Below are positions 18,170 through 26,906 of a DNA stretch of 64,000 nucleotides, in pieces. The DNA is from Shewanella piezotolerans WP3 (GTDB taxonomy: Bacteria > Pseudomonadota > Gammaproteobacteria > Enterobacterales > Shewanellaceae). Positions within the stretch are counted from its first letter, which is position 1; each line of letters begins with the position of its first letter. Under the pieces are notes generated by a model. It saw nothing but the letters and a program-made list of their open reading frames with translations, made no database searches and was not told the DNA's origin. The stretch covers positions 1,922,001 through 1,986,000 of the forward strand of contig NC_011566.1 of the NCBI RefSeq assembly GCF_000014885.1, read 5' to 3'. The position numbers were made by a program, and so were the translations under genes.

Positions 18170-19537
18170 ATGTTTGTTGGATTTGACTATGGTAGTGCCA
18201 ATTGCGCGATTGGTATTATGCAAGGTGAAGAGGTCTGTTTAGTCCCGCTTAGTGGTGATGCTAAGTATTTAACTTCAACGTTATATGCGATGGACAGAGA
18301 GCTAATTGCCGAAGAGGTACTGAAGCAACTCCCCACAGATCAAAAGGCAGAATATACCCGATTACGCTCGGCTCAATTGAGCCGCGCCGCATCCATGCGC
18401 CGTGAGCTAGATCTGTTACCCCATGAGCAAGCTGTATTCGTTGGCGAAGCAGCAGTAGAAGCTTATCTCGAGATGCCTGACGAAGGCTTTTATGTTCGCT
18501 CGCCTAAATCATTCCTCGGTGCGACAGGGCTTAGAGACAACCAAATCGCATTATTTGAAGATATTGTCACCTTAATGATGATGCATATTAAAGCGGTTGC
18601 TGAAAAAAATATGCGTGAAAATAGCGTGATTACCCACGCAGTCATTGGCCGTCCTGTTAATTTTCAAGGAATAGGCGGTGAGCAAAGCAATCTACAAGCA
18701 GAAGCTATTTTATCTTTAGCGGCTAAACGTGCTGGCTTTATTGATGTGGACTTTCTCTTTGAACCCCTCGCAGCTGGAATGGACTATGAAGCTTCATTAG
18801 ATGAAGATGTCACTGTGCTAGTGGTCGATGTGGGCGGTGGTACTACAGATTGCTCTATGGTTAAAATGGGGCCTAATCATATTGAGAGTGCAGATCGAAG
18901 CCAGGACTTTCTAGGTCATAGTGGTCAGCGTATTGGTGGAAATGACCTTGATATTGCACTGTCAATGGCCGCATTCATGCCGCACCTTGGTTTAGGCAGC
19001 TTAATGGTCAATAAGCTACCAGTGCCAAGTAAACCATTTTGGAATGCTGTAGCTGTCAATGACATTAGCGCCCAGCGAGATTTCGCTGCTTTGAACTCCA
19101 AAAAGCTCATTGAAGAGTTAATTAAAGATGCACAACAACCGGAATTAATAACGCGTTTGCTAAAGGTGCAAAAAGAGCAGTTAGGCTATAAATTGGTTCG
19201 TAGTGCAGAGCAAAGTAAAATAGCGCTTTCTAGCGAAGACAGCATTGATACACCTCTGAGCTTTGTCCATGCAGGGTTGCATGCCAAGGTGACAGAAGTT
19301 GATTTTGAAAATGCGATTACCATGCCACTGAGTAAAGTAGAGTCGCTGATGCGAGAAGCATTGGAAACATCAGGGGTTAAGCCCGACAGAATTTACGTTA
19401 CAGGGGGAACGGCTCGTAGCCCTGCCATATACCGCAGGATTTCAGGTTTATTCCCTGATATTCCGATTGTGGTTGGCGATCACTTTGGTAGTGTGACGGC
19501 TGGGTTAACCCGTTGGGCGCAAAGAGTATTTGCGTAG
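18170..19537 (+). CDS. yegD: Hsp70-like chaperone YegD
   Basis: The 455-residue protein is an Hsp70/actin ATPase-domain protein without the usual substrate-binding domain. ATPase motifs are the phosphate-1 loop MFVGFDYGSANCAIGIM, the phosphate-2 loop VLVVDVGGGTTDCSMV and the adenosine motif IYVTGGTARSPAIYRRI. Length and order match E. coli YegD (450 residues), an uncharacterised chaperone relative. It is flanked downstream by M1 copy B and reads as monocistronic. The annotation is secure at family level, but the cellular client is unknown. Confidence 0.92.
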   Translation: MFVGFDYGSANCAIGIMQGEEVCLVPLSGDAKYLTSTLYAMDRELIAEEVLKQLPTDQKAEYTRLRSAQLSRAASMRRELDLLPHEQAVFVGEAAVEAYLEMPDEGFYVRSPKSFLGATGLRDNQIALFEDIVTLMMMHIKAVAEKNMRENSVITHAVIGRPVNFQGIGGEQSNLQAEAILSLAAKRAGFIDVDFLFEPLAAGMDYEASLDEDVTVLVVDVGGGTTDCSMVKMGPNHIESADRSQDFLGHSGQRIGGNDLDIALSMAAFMPHLGLGSLMVNKLPVPSKPFWNAVAVNDISAQRDFAALNSKKLIEELIKDAQQPELITRLLKVQKEQLGYKLVRSAEQSKIALSSEDSIDTPLSFVHAGLHAKVTEVDFENAITMPLSKVESLMREALETSGVKPDRIYVTGGTARSPAIYRRISGLFPDIPIVVGDHFGSVTAGLTRWAQRVFA

Positions 19538-19573
19538 CGCTTTGTTATACAGATTGGTTTAAAGGTAAGCTAA

Positions 19574-19837
19574 TACCAATTGCATTAAAAGTTTGACCAT
19601 TCAGCGGGAATTCAAAACGCTGTAGGCAAGTAGTGGAATTTGAGCTAATAGTTATTCTATATCCAAATCCCATAGCGAAGCATACAGCGTTTTGAAACCC
19701 GCACTTCGTGAGCCCCTCAGTCTTTCCACTTCTGCTTTGCATTGGCTTAAAAGGGAATAACCATTTCTTTACCAATGCGCTTTGAATTGAAAAGGCTGAG
19801 GGGCTCTGAACTGGTCAAATACTTAATGCAATTGGTA
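19574..19837. repeat. 264-bp MITE, family M1 copy B
   Basis: The ends are TACCAATTGCATTAAAA and TTAATGCAATTGGTA. A TAA duplication flanks the element exactly (19571-19573 and 19838-19840). It has the same length as copies A and C, and the orientation is opposite to copy A. No gene is inside. Confidence 0.88.
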
Positions 19838-19892
19838 TAAATGCTCAGCGACTTACTTGCGGGTGAATCAGCAATTTTAATAAGGAAAAGTG

Positions 19893-20381
19893 ATGAAAAA
19901 GTTAGCGTTATTAAAAGCGGGATTGCTTGGGATTATTGCCAGCGCTACTTTAGCGGGATGCGGTGATGATGTTGGCAAGGTAAGCCTAGGCTTGTTTACC
20001 ACCAAAGATGTGATTATTGATGCCCGTCATGACCCCAAAGTGGCAGGTGTGACATGTCATATTAGCCGTATCGAAGCCAATCTCAGCTTGGCTGATCCAT
20101 CTGATATGAGCATATCTTGTCGTCAGACTGGGCCTATCTCTGCCGCTGATATTGCCGACATCGATAAGAGTAAAAATGGCGAAGTGGTGTTTAAAGCTTC
20201 ATTGAGTGTTTTATTCAAGACGCTTAAAGTACGCCGTATTTATGATGCAGAGAATCAAACCTTACTTTACTTGTCATATTCGACCAAAGAGACTAATGGT
20301 AGTCATAAGCATGCCTTGTCTACAGTACCATTATATGGCACTCAAGCTTGGGTAGAACCCGTCGCCATTTCTGCTAATTAG
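19893..20381 (+). CDS. creA: CreA family lipoprotein-like protein
   Basis: The protein has 162 residues from the ATG at 19893, which has AAGGA six bases upstream. The signal peptide ends in a lipobox-like LAGC (residues 20-23), so it is probably a lipoprotein. The body is the CreA family: VGKVSLGLFTTKDVIIDARHDPKVAGVTCHISR and a conserved second cysteine in ISCRQTGPI. CreA is periplasmic or envelope-located and has no settled biochemical role, although the gene neighbours creBCD in E. coli. It converges with the pilin gene. Confidence 0.88.
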   Translation: MKKLALLKAGLLGIIASATLAGCGDDVGKVSLGLFTTKDVIIDARHDPKVAGVTCHISRIEANLSLADPSDMSISCRQTGPISAADIADIDKSKNGEVVFKASLSVLFKTLKVRRIYDAENQTLLYLSYSTKETNGSHKHALSTVPLYGTQAWVEPVAISAN

Positions 20382-20456
20382 ATTAAACGGCGTTATTTAA
20401 CTGCTTTAGATTACAGATAAATGGCGCCTGTTTGATTGGATCTCATCGACTAAACT

Positions 20457-21032
20457 TTAATTGCTGTTAATGACACTGTTAACGGTACCCGCAACTGAGT
20501 CATAAACTATTTTTATTTCTGCTGTTTCACGGCCTGCAGTGTCATTGAGTGTGCGTAGCACATAGCTACATTCGGTTAGCCCTGTAGGATTACTATCAGC
20601 TTGGTGGCGATAGGCTTGAAAGTCACTGCCATTGTCGACACTGGATAGTGATACGCTAGCGGGATCTTCGATTAAGGTATTCCACAAATCAACACAGCCT
20701 TGCTCTCCTTGGCCAATATTGGTTGGTTGTCCCATAGGTTCGCCCTTATCAATACCTAAAGGGAAGCCATTAGCATTCATATCAAGTTCATCACCAGCAT
20801 AGCCAGGCAGATTATTCATAGGGTCATTGCCACCGACTATTTGCCAGCGAGTGTGGCTGAAGGTGATAGCCTGTTGATATGAGGCTGCTATCGCTTTTAC
20901 GCGGCTGATCTCAGCGTCACGTTTAAAATCAACAAACTTTGGCGCAGCGATCACGGCCAAAATGCCTAAAACGATAATGACTACCACTAACTCAATCAGT
21001 GTAAATCCTTTAACTTTATTCTTTGCGGCCAT
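20457..21032 (-). CDS. Type IV pilin / prepilin-like protein (MSHA-type)
   Basis: The 191-residue protein has a class III signal: short leader MAAKNKVKG, cleavage before FTLIELVVVIIVLGILAVIA with Glu at mature position 5. The globular C-terminal part contains two Cys (GCVDLW and ECSYVL) likely to form the D-region disulphide. It resembles MSHA-type pilins such as MshA/MshB, but no msh assembly genes are in the window, so it is an orphan pilin locus. It would be processed by PilD and assembled elsewhere. A pseudopilin role cannot be excluded. Confidence 0.85.
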   Translation of the reverse strand: MAAKNKVKGFTLIELVVVIIVLGILAVIAAPKFVDFKRDAEISRVKAIAASYQQAITFSHTRWQIVGGNDPMNNLPGYAGDELDMNANGFPLGIDKGEPMGQPTNIGQGEQGCVDLWNTLIEDPASVSLSSVDNGSDFQAYRHQADSNPTGLTECSYVLRTLNDTAGRETAEIKIVYDSVAGTVNSVINSN

Positions 21033-21101
21033 GCAATGTTTTCTTCCAATTAAGATATGGCAATAAGTTTAATAGTAATCGATTTGTTAATAAACAAAAA
21101 T

Positions 21102-21126
21102 AAAAAACCGCCACAATGGCGGTTTA
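21102..21126 (-). terminator. Rho-independent terminator of azurin
   Basis: AAACCGCC and GGCGGTTT form an 8-bp stem around a 5-base loop (ACAAT). On the minus strand they are followed by a long T-rich tract. Confidence 0.85.
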
Positions 21127-21153
21127 ATCTTAGCTTCCTATGTGATCGATAGC

Positions 21154-21606
21154 TTACTTAATACTGAAGCCACCCTGCATAATCGCCCAATGGCCAGGGA
21201 AAGAGCAGAAGAAACGATAGTCACCATTTGGATCTAAATCTGTGATGCTAAAGGTAATGCTGGTTGAACCGCCACCGCCAATAATGTCGGTATGAGCGAT
21301 GACTCTTGTATCTCCAGGTTTTACATAGTTATTGCCTGCGCCAGCGGCCATGCCTTCATTTGCAATTGCTTGCATATCAGTAGCTTTACTCAGCACCCAG
21401 TTATGCCCCATTGCAGATTTAGGCAATTGGCCGCTATGAGTTAACGTGAGAGTAACTTCTTTACAGCTAGCAGGTACCGATAGCTGCTTTTTATCGAACT
21501 GCATCGTATCCGTTGCTGAAATTGATAATTCACACTCGTTTGCGAAACTTGTGCTGCTAAATAACATGAGTGCCAAAGTGGCGATAAACGTAGTGATATA
21601 ACGCAT
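21154..21606 (-). CDS. azu: Azurin (periplasmic blue copper protein)
   Basis: Azurin is a type 1 copper electron carrier of the periplasm. The 150-residue precursor has a signal peptide ending SFANE, so the mature form has about 128 residues, the normal azurin size. Copper ligands are visible: His (with preceding Gly) in AMGHNWVLS, and Cys, His and Met in FFCSFPGHWAIMQG. The disulphide cysteines are in NECELS and ASCKEV. It is flanked by its own terminator. Upstream at 21666-21680 lies a Fur-box-like site, an unusual feature for an azurin gene. It may supply electrons to nitrite reductase or peroxidase, and neither gene is present here. Confidence 0.94.
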   Translation of the reverse strand: MRYITTFIATLALMLFSSTSFANECELSISATDTMQFDKKQLSVPASCKEVTLTLTHSGQLPKSAMGHNWVLSKATDMQAIANEGMAAGAGNNYVKPGDTRVIAHTDIIGGGGSTSITFSITDLDPNGDYRFFCSFPGHWAIMQGGFSIK

Positions 21607-21665
21607 AGTTGTTCCTTAGTTGATTAAGTTAAAAGCCGAAGCATATTAGAACAAATGCACTTGAA

Positions 21666-21680
21666 TGAGAATGATAATCA
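21666..21680. promoter_or_regulatory. Candidate Fur box upstream of azurin
   Basis: TGAGAATGATAATCA matches the 7-1-7 Fur consensus (TGATAATnATTATCA) at all but two informative positions. It lies 60 bp upstream of the azurin ATG and 218 bp upstream of rsgA, so azurin is the likely target. Confidence 0.6.
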
Positions 21681-21897
21681 ATTGTAAATAAGTTAAAGGT
21701 TGTGATGTAACTATGTTGGTGGTTGGTAGAGGCTGGCGGAATTGTCGTTTTTATTCAATCAACAGATTTCGATGATTGCTATTGTTTGATCACAGGAAAG
21801 CGAAGCTTTAGGGCTGAGCGCGAAATATGTATTTTCGAATACAATCGACATACTATTTAATTTGAACTTGAATGACTTTAGATATTTGGAATGGAGA

Positions 21898-22950
21898 ATG
21901 GCGTTGGAACAGCAAATTATCACGCTAACACAACTCGGTTGGAGACCTTTTTTTCAACAGCAGCTTAGCCTAGAGGAGCTGACTGAGCTCAGTATTGGTC
22001 GAGTGGTTGAGCAACATCGTAGTCATATCGTGGTGTTGAGCGAAGCAGGGAGTCTACAGCTAACACTACCTCCGCAGTCTGAACGTGTCTGTGTGGGAGA
22101 TTGGGCACTGTTCGATGATTCAAACAGACTAGTACGTCATTTAGAGCGTCAGTCATTGTTTCAGCGTAAAGCGCCTGGCAGTAAAGTAGCCACCCAGCTA
22201 ATTGCTGCCAATGTCGATAGCGTAATGATTGTTTGCTCGCTTAATCACGATTTTAACCTAAGCCGCATTGAACGCTATCTAGCGCTTGCAAAAGAAGCAA
22301 AGGTTGAGCCTGTGGTGATACTGACTAAAAGCGACTTGTGCAATGATGTCGATGAAAAACGTCAGCAAGTACAGCAGCTTGATCCCTTTATGATGGTACA
22401 TGCTGTTAATGCGTTAGATGATGAAAGCCTGCAAGACATATCGGCTTACTGTCAAACGGGCAAAACCGTGGCCTTTTTAGGCTCTTCCGGTGTGGGTAAG
22501 TCAACGCTTGTTAATGGGTTAATGGGGTTCGACGCTCAACTCACCAGTGACGTACGTGAAGATGACAGTAAAGGCCGTCATACTACCACTTCAAGAGCGC
22601 TTAAGTGGCTTCCACAGGGCGGGCTGCTGATGGACACTCCTGGTATGCGAGAGTTGCAACTTAGCGATTGTGAGCAAGGCGTCAATGATACCTTTAGTGA
22701 AATTATCGACTTAGCACAGCAATGCAGATTTGGTGACTGTAGCCATGAAAGTGAGCCCGGCTGTGCGGTTCAGGCTGCACTGAATGATGGTCTACTCGAT
22801 AAGCGCCGCCTAAATAGCTATCGAAAGTTAATGCGTGAGCAAGCACTTAACAGTGCAACCTTGGCGGAAAAGCGAGCCAAAGATAAAGCACTCGGCAAAA
22901 TGATCCAAGGCGTACAAACAGCTTCTAGAAAATTAAAGAAGGATTATTAG
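21898..22950 (+). CDS. rsgA: Small ribosomal subunit biogenesis GTPase RsgA
   Basis: RsgA is the circularly permuted GTPase that matures the 30S subunit. G4 (LTKSDL) precedes G1 (GSSGVGKST) and G3 (DTPGMREL), after an N-terminal OB-fold. The C-terminal zinc site is CRFGDCSHESEPGC. The ATG at 21898 gives 350 residues, the E. coli length. A TTG-started extension from 21862 is rejected. The TAG stop at 22948-22950 merges into the inverted repeat of a mobile element, and the probable native terminator lies beyond that element. Confidence 0.95.
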   Translation: MALEQQIITLTQLGWRPFFQQQLSLEELTELSIGRVVEQHRSHIVVLSEAGSLQLTLPPQSERVCVGDWALFDDSNRLVRHLERQSLFQRKAPGSKVATQLIAANVDSVMIVCSLNHDFNLSRIERYLALAKEAKVEPVVILTKSDLCNDVDEKRQQVQQLDPFMMVHAVNALDDESLQDISAYCQTGKTVAFLGSSGVGKSTLVNGLMGFDAQLTSDVREDDSKGRHTTTSRALKWLPQGGLLMDTPGMRELQLSDCEQGVNDTFSEIIDLAQQCRFGDCSHESEPGCAVQAALNDGLLDKRRLNSYRKLMREQALNSATLAEKRAKDKALGKMIQGVQTASRKLKKDY

Positions 22951-23241
22951 GGGCTGTTGATCTTTCGAGCTTAGTTTTTGTTCGGTTCTTTACCGTAAGG
23001 AATAATGCTTCTAGTACAAGGCTTGAGCGATAAAGCTTAGCTGGCTAAGTGAAAAGCTCATAACACATTCTAGTCATAAAAGAATAGAAGCATTGAATCG
23101 AACCCGAAGGGCCGCGTTTCTTGGCTATTTTTACTGTGTTGTAGACTATTTGTGGAGAATAACTAAATGGCATAGCCTCCGCCTTGTCAAAATAGCCAAT
23201 AAACTGCGGCAAAAACAACCGTGAAAGATCAACAGCCCCTA
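22948..23241. repeat. 294-bp inverted-repeat element (family M3)
   Basis: Near-perfect 19-bp terminal inverted repeats are seen, TAGGGGCTGTTGATCTTTC (with one offset base) and GAAAGATCAACAGCCCCTA. It has no transposase, so it is a non-autonomous element or a mini-IS. The first three bases serve as the rsgA stop codon. An internal 67-codon reading frame on the minus strand has no recognisable features and is not called a gene. Confidence 0.8.
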
Positions 23242-23257
23242 GAGTCAATATCAGATT

Positions 23258-23292
23258 AAAAGCAGCAAACTCTTTGTGACCTTGCTGCTTTT
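23258..23292 (+). terminator. Probable original rsgA terminator, displaced by the M3 element
   Basis: AAAAGCAGCAA pairs with TTGCTGCTTTT around a 13-base loop and ends in a short T-run. It lies 17 bp beyond the M3 element, consistent with insertion between rsgA and its terminator. The rest of 23293-23584 shows no gene. Confidence 0.6.
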
Positions 23293-23584
23293 GTTAGCGC
23301 TCACCTATGCAATAAATTAAGTCAGAGCTGTAATTTATCGTCATCTTAAGCAGTTGTTGAGCGGTCTATGCGCCGTAAAACTGCTGCTCCTCAAGCCTAG
23401 ACGCAATTAATATAGTAATTTTGTTACATTACTGTTCGTTTTGTGCGCTAAAACACCTTCAATCGCAAATTATTTGTCACAAGTCGTGTTTTTTAGCATT
23501 CAAAAAGGGTAATTTAGTGCCCTTAATATAAAACACTGTGTTCTTGCATGGTAAAAGTATATGTGTCGTTAAAGAGAGGGCTTT

Positions 23585-24076
23585 ATGGAGCATCGTTGGC
23601 AAATAGCAATTTCAGCTGGATTACTTGCCGCCATATGGGCAGGGTTCGCTGACGTATTTCAACTTGTTACTTGGATAGGTTTTCTTGGCTGCAGTACTTT
23701 TTTTGCGCAAACAGAGTCGGGTGCAAAGGGAATGCTGATGGCAATGACCACCAATCTCTCTGGTGTTTTCTGGGGCTGGCTTATTATATCTGGTAGTAGT
23801 TTCTTTGTATCTCCTCTGTTTGGGTATGCCTTCACTGGAATTGCGACTGCGGCAATGTGTTTACAAGCCAGTTATCAAAAACTGGCCTTTATACCTGGTG
23901 CCTTTATCGGTTGCTGCATCACTTTTGCTATGGCTGGCGATATCGCTGCCATATTACCGCCATTGCTGCTTGGTGCAATGCTTGGTTACAGCATGAGCTT
24001 GTTCACCGTTCAACTCGTTTCTTTGACTCAGAAACTGCAGACTATGCTTGCACAAAACACGGCGAAAGAGTCGTAA
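23585..24076 (+). CDS. DUF1097 family inner-membrane protein
   Basis: The 163-residue protein is almost wholly hydrophobic, with about five membrane segments and a short charged C-terminus (QKLQTMLAQNTAKES). The opening WQIAISAGLLAAIWAGFADV and the later FIGCCITFAMAG match the DUF1097 (YcdZ-type) family, whose function is unknown. GAGGG lies just before the ATG. The next gene, a chemoreceptor, starts 104 bp downstream on the same strand, but I see nothing that ties the two functionally. Confidence 0.72.
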   Translation: MEHRWQIAISAGLLAAIWAGFADVFQLVTWIGFLGCSTFFAQTESGAKGMLMAMTTNLSGVFWGWLIISGSSFFVSPLFGYAFTGIATAAMCLQASYQKLAFIPGAFIGCCITFAMAGDIAAILPPLLLGAMLGYSMSLFTVQLVSLTQKLQTMLAQNTAKES

Positions 24077-24179
24077 GGTTATCTTAAATCGAGCACTTCT
24101 GGGCCTTGCACTCTAAAGGAGTGCATGAATTATTTAATGCTTATAAATGGTCGAAGGTTAAGGCCAAGGGAACTTCACG

Positions 24180-25661
24180 ATGAAGCAAATTAATTTTCGA
24201 ACTGTCGATGCTGTATTAATCAAGCTTAGCCTTAATGGTAAATTTTGGGCAATCTGTACCATGGTCACCCTGATCACTTTAGGGGTTGCAGTCACTAACT
24301 ATTTTAATAGCACACAACAGGTTGAGGCCGCATCAATTGAGCGGGCTCAAGCGACTGTCGATGCTTATGCATCTGTTGCTAACAGCCTTAATCTAGACGA
24401 TGCAGCACTTGCTGACTTTGCCGCTGAAAATGGCTTAGTTGTTGGCTACCTTCAAAAATCAAATCGAGTTAACAACAAGGTTACCGTGAGTGCTAACCTT
24501 GTATCAGAGCAGCTTGTTTATAGCGCCAATGTCGCTAAGTGGGAGCAAGACGCACTGTCACAAGCTAATATGATGTTGTTACTTTCTTTATTAGGCTTAC
24601 TGCCTTTGTACCTGGTGAGTTACTGGGTGTCTACCTCGTTAGGTGGCGGTTTATGGGATATGTACCAAGCGATAAAAAGGTTGGCGGACGGCGACTTAAG
24701 CTTTAGGCTCAACTTTTTTGGCAAAGACGATTTTAGTTTAATCGCCCGTGAAATTGACCGCAGTGCCGATAACATGAGTGAAATGGTATCTGCCATAGCT
24801 AAAAATGCCGAAACGCTTGCGCATGCTGCGAGCGAGTTTCAGCAACAAGCAGGTCAAAATGAGCAGCTTACTCATGCTCAACATCAATTTCTTGATACTG
24901 TTGCCGTGGCTATGTCGCAAATGACAGCCGCAGTTGAAGAAGTATCAGCAAATGCATCAAACACTTCAGAGCAAACCGAAATTAACTCCTCTCAGGCGGC
25001 TAACAGTAAAGTACAGTTAACTGAGGCGGTTGCGAGCATAGGTATATTAACCGAGAGGATCTCAGAAGCTTCTATTTCGGTTGAAGATCTCTCACATGCA
25101 GCGACTCAAATTGGTGAGGTCGTGACCACCATTAATGGTATTTCAGAACAAACAAATCTATTGGCGCTTAACGCGGCAATTGAAGCGGCGAGAGCCGGTG
25201 AGCAGGGACGAGGTTTTGCTGTGGTCGCAGATGAAGTCAGAACCCTTGCTAGCCGCACACAGCAAGCGACAGTGGAAATTCAATCTATGATTGAAGGCCT
25301 ACAAACTGGCACCCACAAACTCAGTAACATTACAGGCGATATTGTATCCCAAGCAGATAAAGGCCGCGAAGCGATAATATCCGTCAGTAATGATGTTGAC
25401 AGCATGGCGTTATCTATCAGTACGGTATTTGACATGAGTGCACAAATCGCGGCGTCATCAGAGGAGCAAAGCGTAGCCTCTAGAGAGATCGCATCGCAGC
25501 TAAATGATATTCGCGGGCAAGCAGAAACAATAAAAGAAACCACAGGTCATTCTATTAGCTTAGCCACTGACTTGAACGATGCGTCAAATGGTTTAGATCA
25601 GCTTTTAGGACAATATACCTTAGCAAAGACGAAGCTCGAACGATCAACAGCCGCTAACTAA
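24180..25661 (+). CDS. Methyl-accepting chemotaxis protein
   Basis: The 493-residue transducer has a first membrane helix (residues about 21-42), a small periplasmic or intramembrane-proximal region of about 90 residues, and a second helix (about residues 125-150, MMLLLSLLGLLPLYLVSYWV). A HAMP linker follows (AIKRLADGDLSFRLN), then a long coiled-coil signalling domain. The hairpin tip EQTNLLALNAAIEAARAGEQ and GRGFAVVADEVRTLASRTQ are the CheA/CheW-contact signature. The sensory domain is too small for Cache or Tar-type ligand sites, so the stimulus is unknown. No C-terminal NWETF-like pentapeptide is present. Confidence 0.95.
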   Translation: MKQINFRTVDAVLIKLSLNGKFWAICTMVTLITLGVAVTNYFNSTQQVEAASIERAQATVDAYASVANSLNLDDAALADFAAENGLVVGYLQKSNRVNNKVTVSANLVSEQLVYSANVAKWEQDALSQANMMLLLSLLGLLPLYLVSYWVSTSLGGGLWDMYQAIKRLADGDLSFRLNFFGKDDFSLIAREIDRSADNMSEMVSAIAKNAETLAHAASEFQQQAGQNEQLTHAQHQFLDTVAVAMSQMTAAVEEVSANASNTSEQTEINSSQAANSKVQLTEAVASIGILTERISEASISVEDLSHAATQIGEVVTTINGISEQTNLLALNAAIEAARAGEQGRGFAVVADEVRTLASRTQQATVEIQSMIEGLQTGTHKLSNITGDIVSQADKGREAIISVSNDVDSMALSISTVFDMSAQIAASSEEQSVASREIASQLNDIRGQAETIKETTGHSISLATDLNDASNGLDQLLGQYTLAKTKLERSTAAN

Positions 25662-25703
25662 TTCATCCTCGCTTGAGTTGAAGCATACTCAAAAGCAGAG
25701 TAA

Positions 25704-26028
25704 TACCAATCAGTATAAAGATTTGATCGCTTAGCGAGAGTTTAGCGGCTTTGAGGTAAGGTCATTAAATGCTCCTGCATTAATGACATTCACCACATCC
25801 ATGTGGTTAGCAATGAATGAAGAGCATAGTTAAACTAGGTTCAAGTTCATTAACGCAGCATCAGAGCCGCTAAAACTCGCCTGTAGGAGTGTTTTTGGCT
25901 TGCTACTTCTGCGTTGAATAAACTTATAAGGGAACAACCATTATGTCATTACTCACTTTGAATTAGCCGGGCTTGAATTAGCGTGCCAAAAACGCTCTGA
26001 GTAGATCAACTTCTTATACTGATTGGTA
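25704..26028. repeat. 325-bp MITE, family M2 copy 2 (with internal insertion)
   Basis: The ends are TACCAATCAGTATAAAGATT and ACTGATTGGTA, and a TAA duplication is intact on both sides (25701-25703 and 26029-26031). Relative to the copy at 14362 it carries about 62 extra bases near 25770-25830, themselves with a small palindrome (CCACATCCATGTGG). Confidence 0.85.
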
Positions 26029-26168
26029 TAAGGCTCTGCTTTTTTGTGGCTACATTTCGTTCAAGCTATTCTTTTTCTAAAATAATTTGTAATATTTTTG
26101 TTGTTTTGCCTTTCTCTTTCCCAGATCAGCTTATTTATCACAATCGCTTGAAATGGAATAGAAACAAT

Positions 26169-26906
26169 ATGGATGTCATCACTCGAATTTTCGCAGTTGC
26201 GCTGTTTGCATTGTGCTCTTTAACTGTGCTGTTAATGCAGACTTCAACACGGGTATTTGCTGCAGAAACAGCCTATGTGCCGTTAAGCAAAAAAGTGCTT
26301 ATAAAGGTGGTGGATGGGAACGCGCGCGCTATGGATAACATGGTTGTTTATCTGCAAGCAAAAGAGTTAGATAACGCTGATAACGTATTACAAGGCGCAC
26401 AAGGGGTGGCAGATCCAGTTGAAGTTCATCAAAAAGATAAACAATTCACTCCCTATATTACTGTGGTTCAAAAAGGTCATGAGCTGCAGTTTGTTAACGA
26501 TGATGATATAACCCACCATATTTATTCTGCAATTGGACCCAAACGCTTTTCGTTTAAACTACGCCAAGATGATGCCACCAAAACCATGGTTTTTGACAAA
26601 ACAGGCCAGATCTCGATGGGATGTAATATCCACGACTGGATGAGCGGTCATATCTTGGTGGTTGATACGCCATATTTCTCCGCAACAAGGGGAAATGGCA
26701 TTGCAGAGCTCAATGGTATTCCTGCTGGAGAGTATGAACTGATTGTTTGGCACCCGCAGCTCAAAAGTCCAAACCATCGCCAAGTTTTTAAGATCCGCAA
26801 AAATAATAAGCCGTTAGTTTTTACTGCAACGCTCAATGCGGAAATGGGGCAAGTCCCTGAGCAAAAAAGCCTTGATGACTTTGAGTTTTTGGAAGGCTAC
26901 GAATGA
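26169..26906 (+). CDS. Exported cupredoxin-like protein (methylamine-utilization-type)
   Basis: I start at the ATG at 26169 (MDVITRIFAVALF), giving 245 residues with a signal peptide ending RVFAAET. The centre is cupredoxin-like: FVNDDDITHHIYSAIGPKRF and ISMGCNIHDWMSGHILVV place His, Cys and His in copper-ligand order, followed by a carboxypeptidase-regulatory-like strand (AELNGIPAGEYELIVWHPQL). A ligand Met is plausible in DWMSGH. It overlaps the next gene by 4 bp (ATGA), so it is the first member of a three-gene operon with a GGDEF/EAL protein and an outer-membrane protein. It may sense or carry metal or redox state for the signalling protein. Confidence 0.78.
   Translation: MDVITRIFAVALFALCSLTVLLMQTSTRVFAAETAYVPLSKKVLIKVVDGNARAMDNMVVYLQAKELDNADNVLQGAQGVADPVEVHQKDKQFTPYITVVQKGHELQFVNDDDITHHIYSAIGPKRFSFKLRQDDATKTMVFDKTGQISMGCNIHDWMSGHILVVDTPYFSATRGNGIAELNGIPAGEYELIVWHPQLKSPNHRQVFKIRKNNKPLVFTATLNAEMGQVPEQKSLDDFEFLEGYE

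Noticed and set aside
23045..23248. 67-codon minus-strand frame in the M3 element
   Set aside because: No ribosome site or family features. It is contained in inverted-repeat DNA.
26046..26168. Upstream extension of the cupredoxin-like gene
   Set aside because: It would put a second hydrophobic stretch before a normal signal peptide. The ATG at 26169 starts a clean signal sequence.
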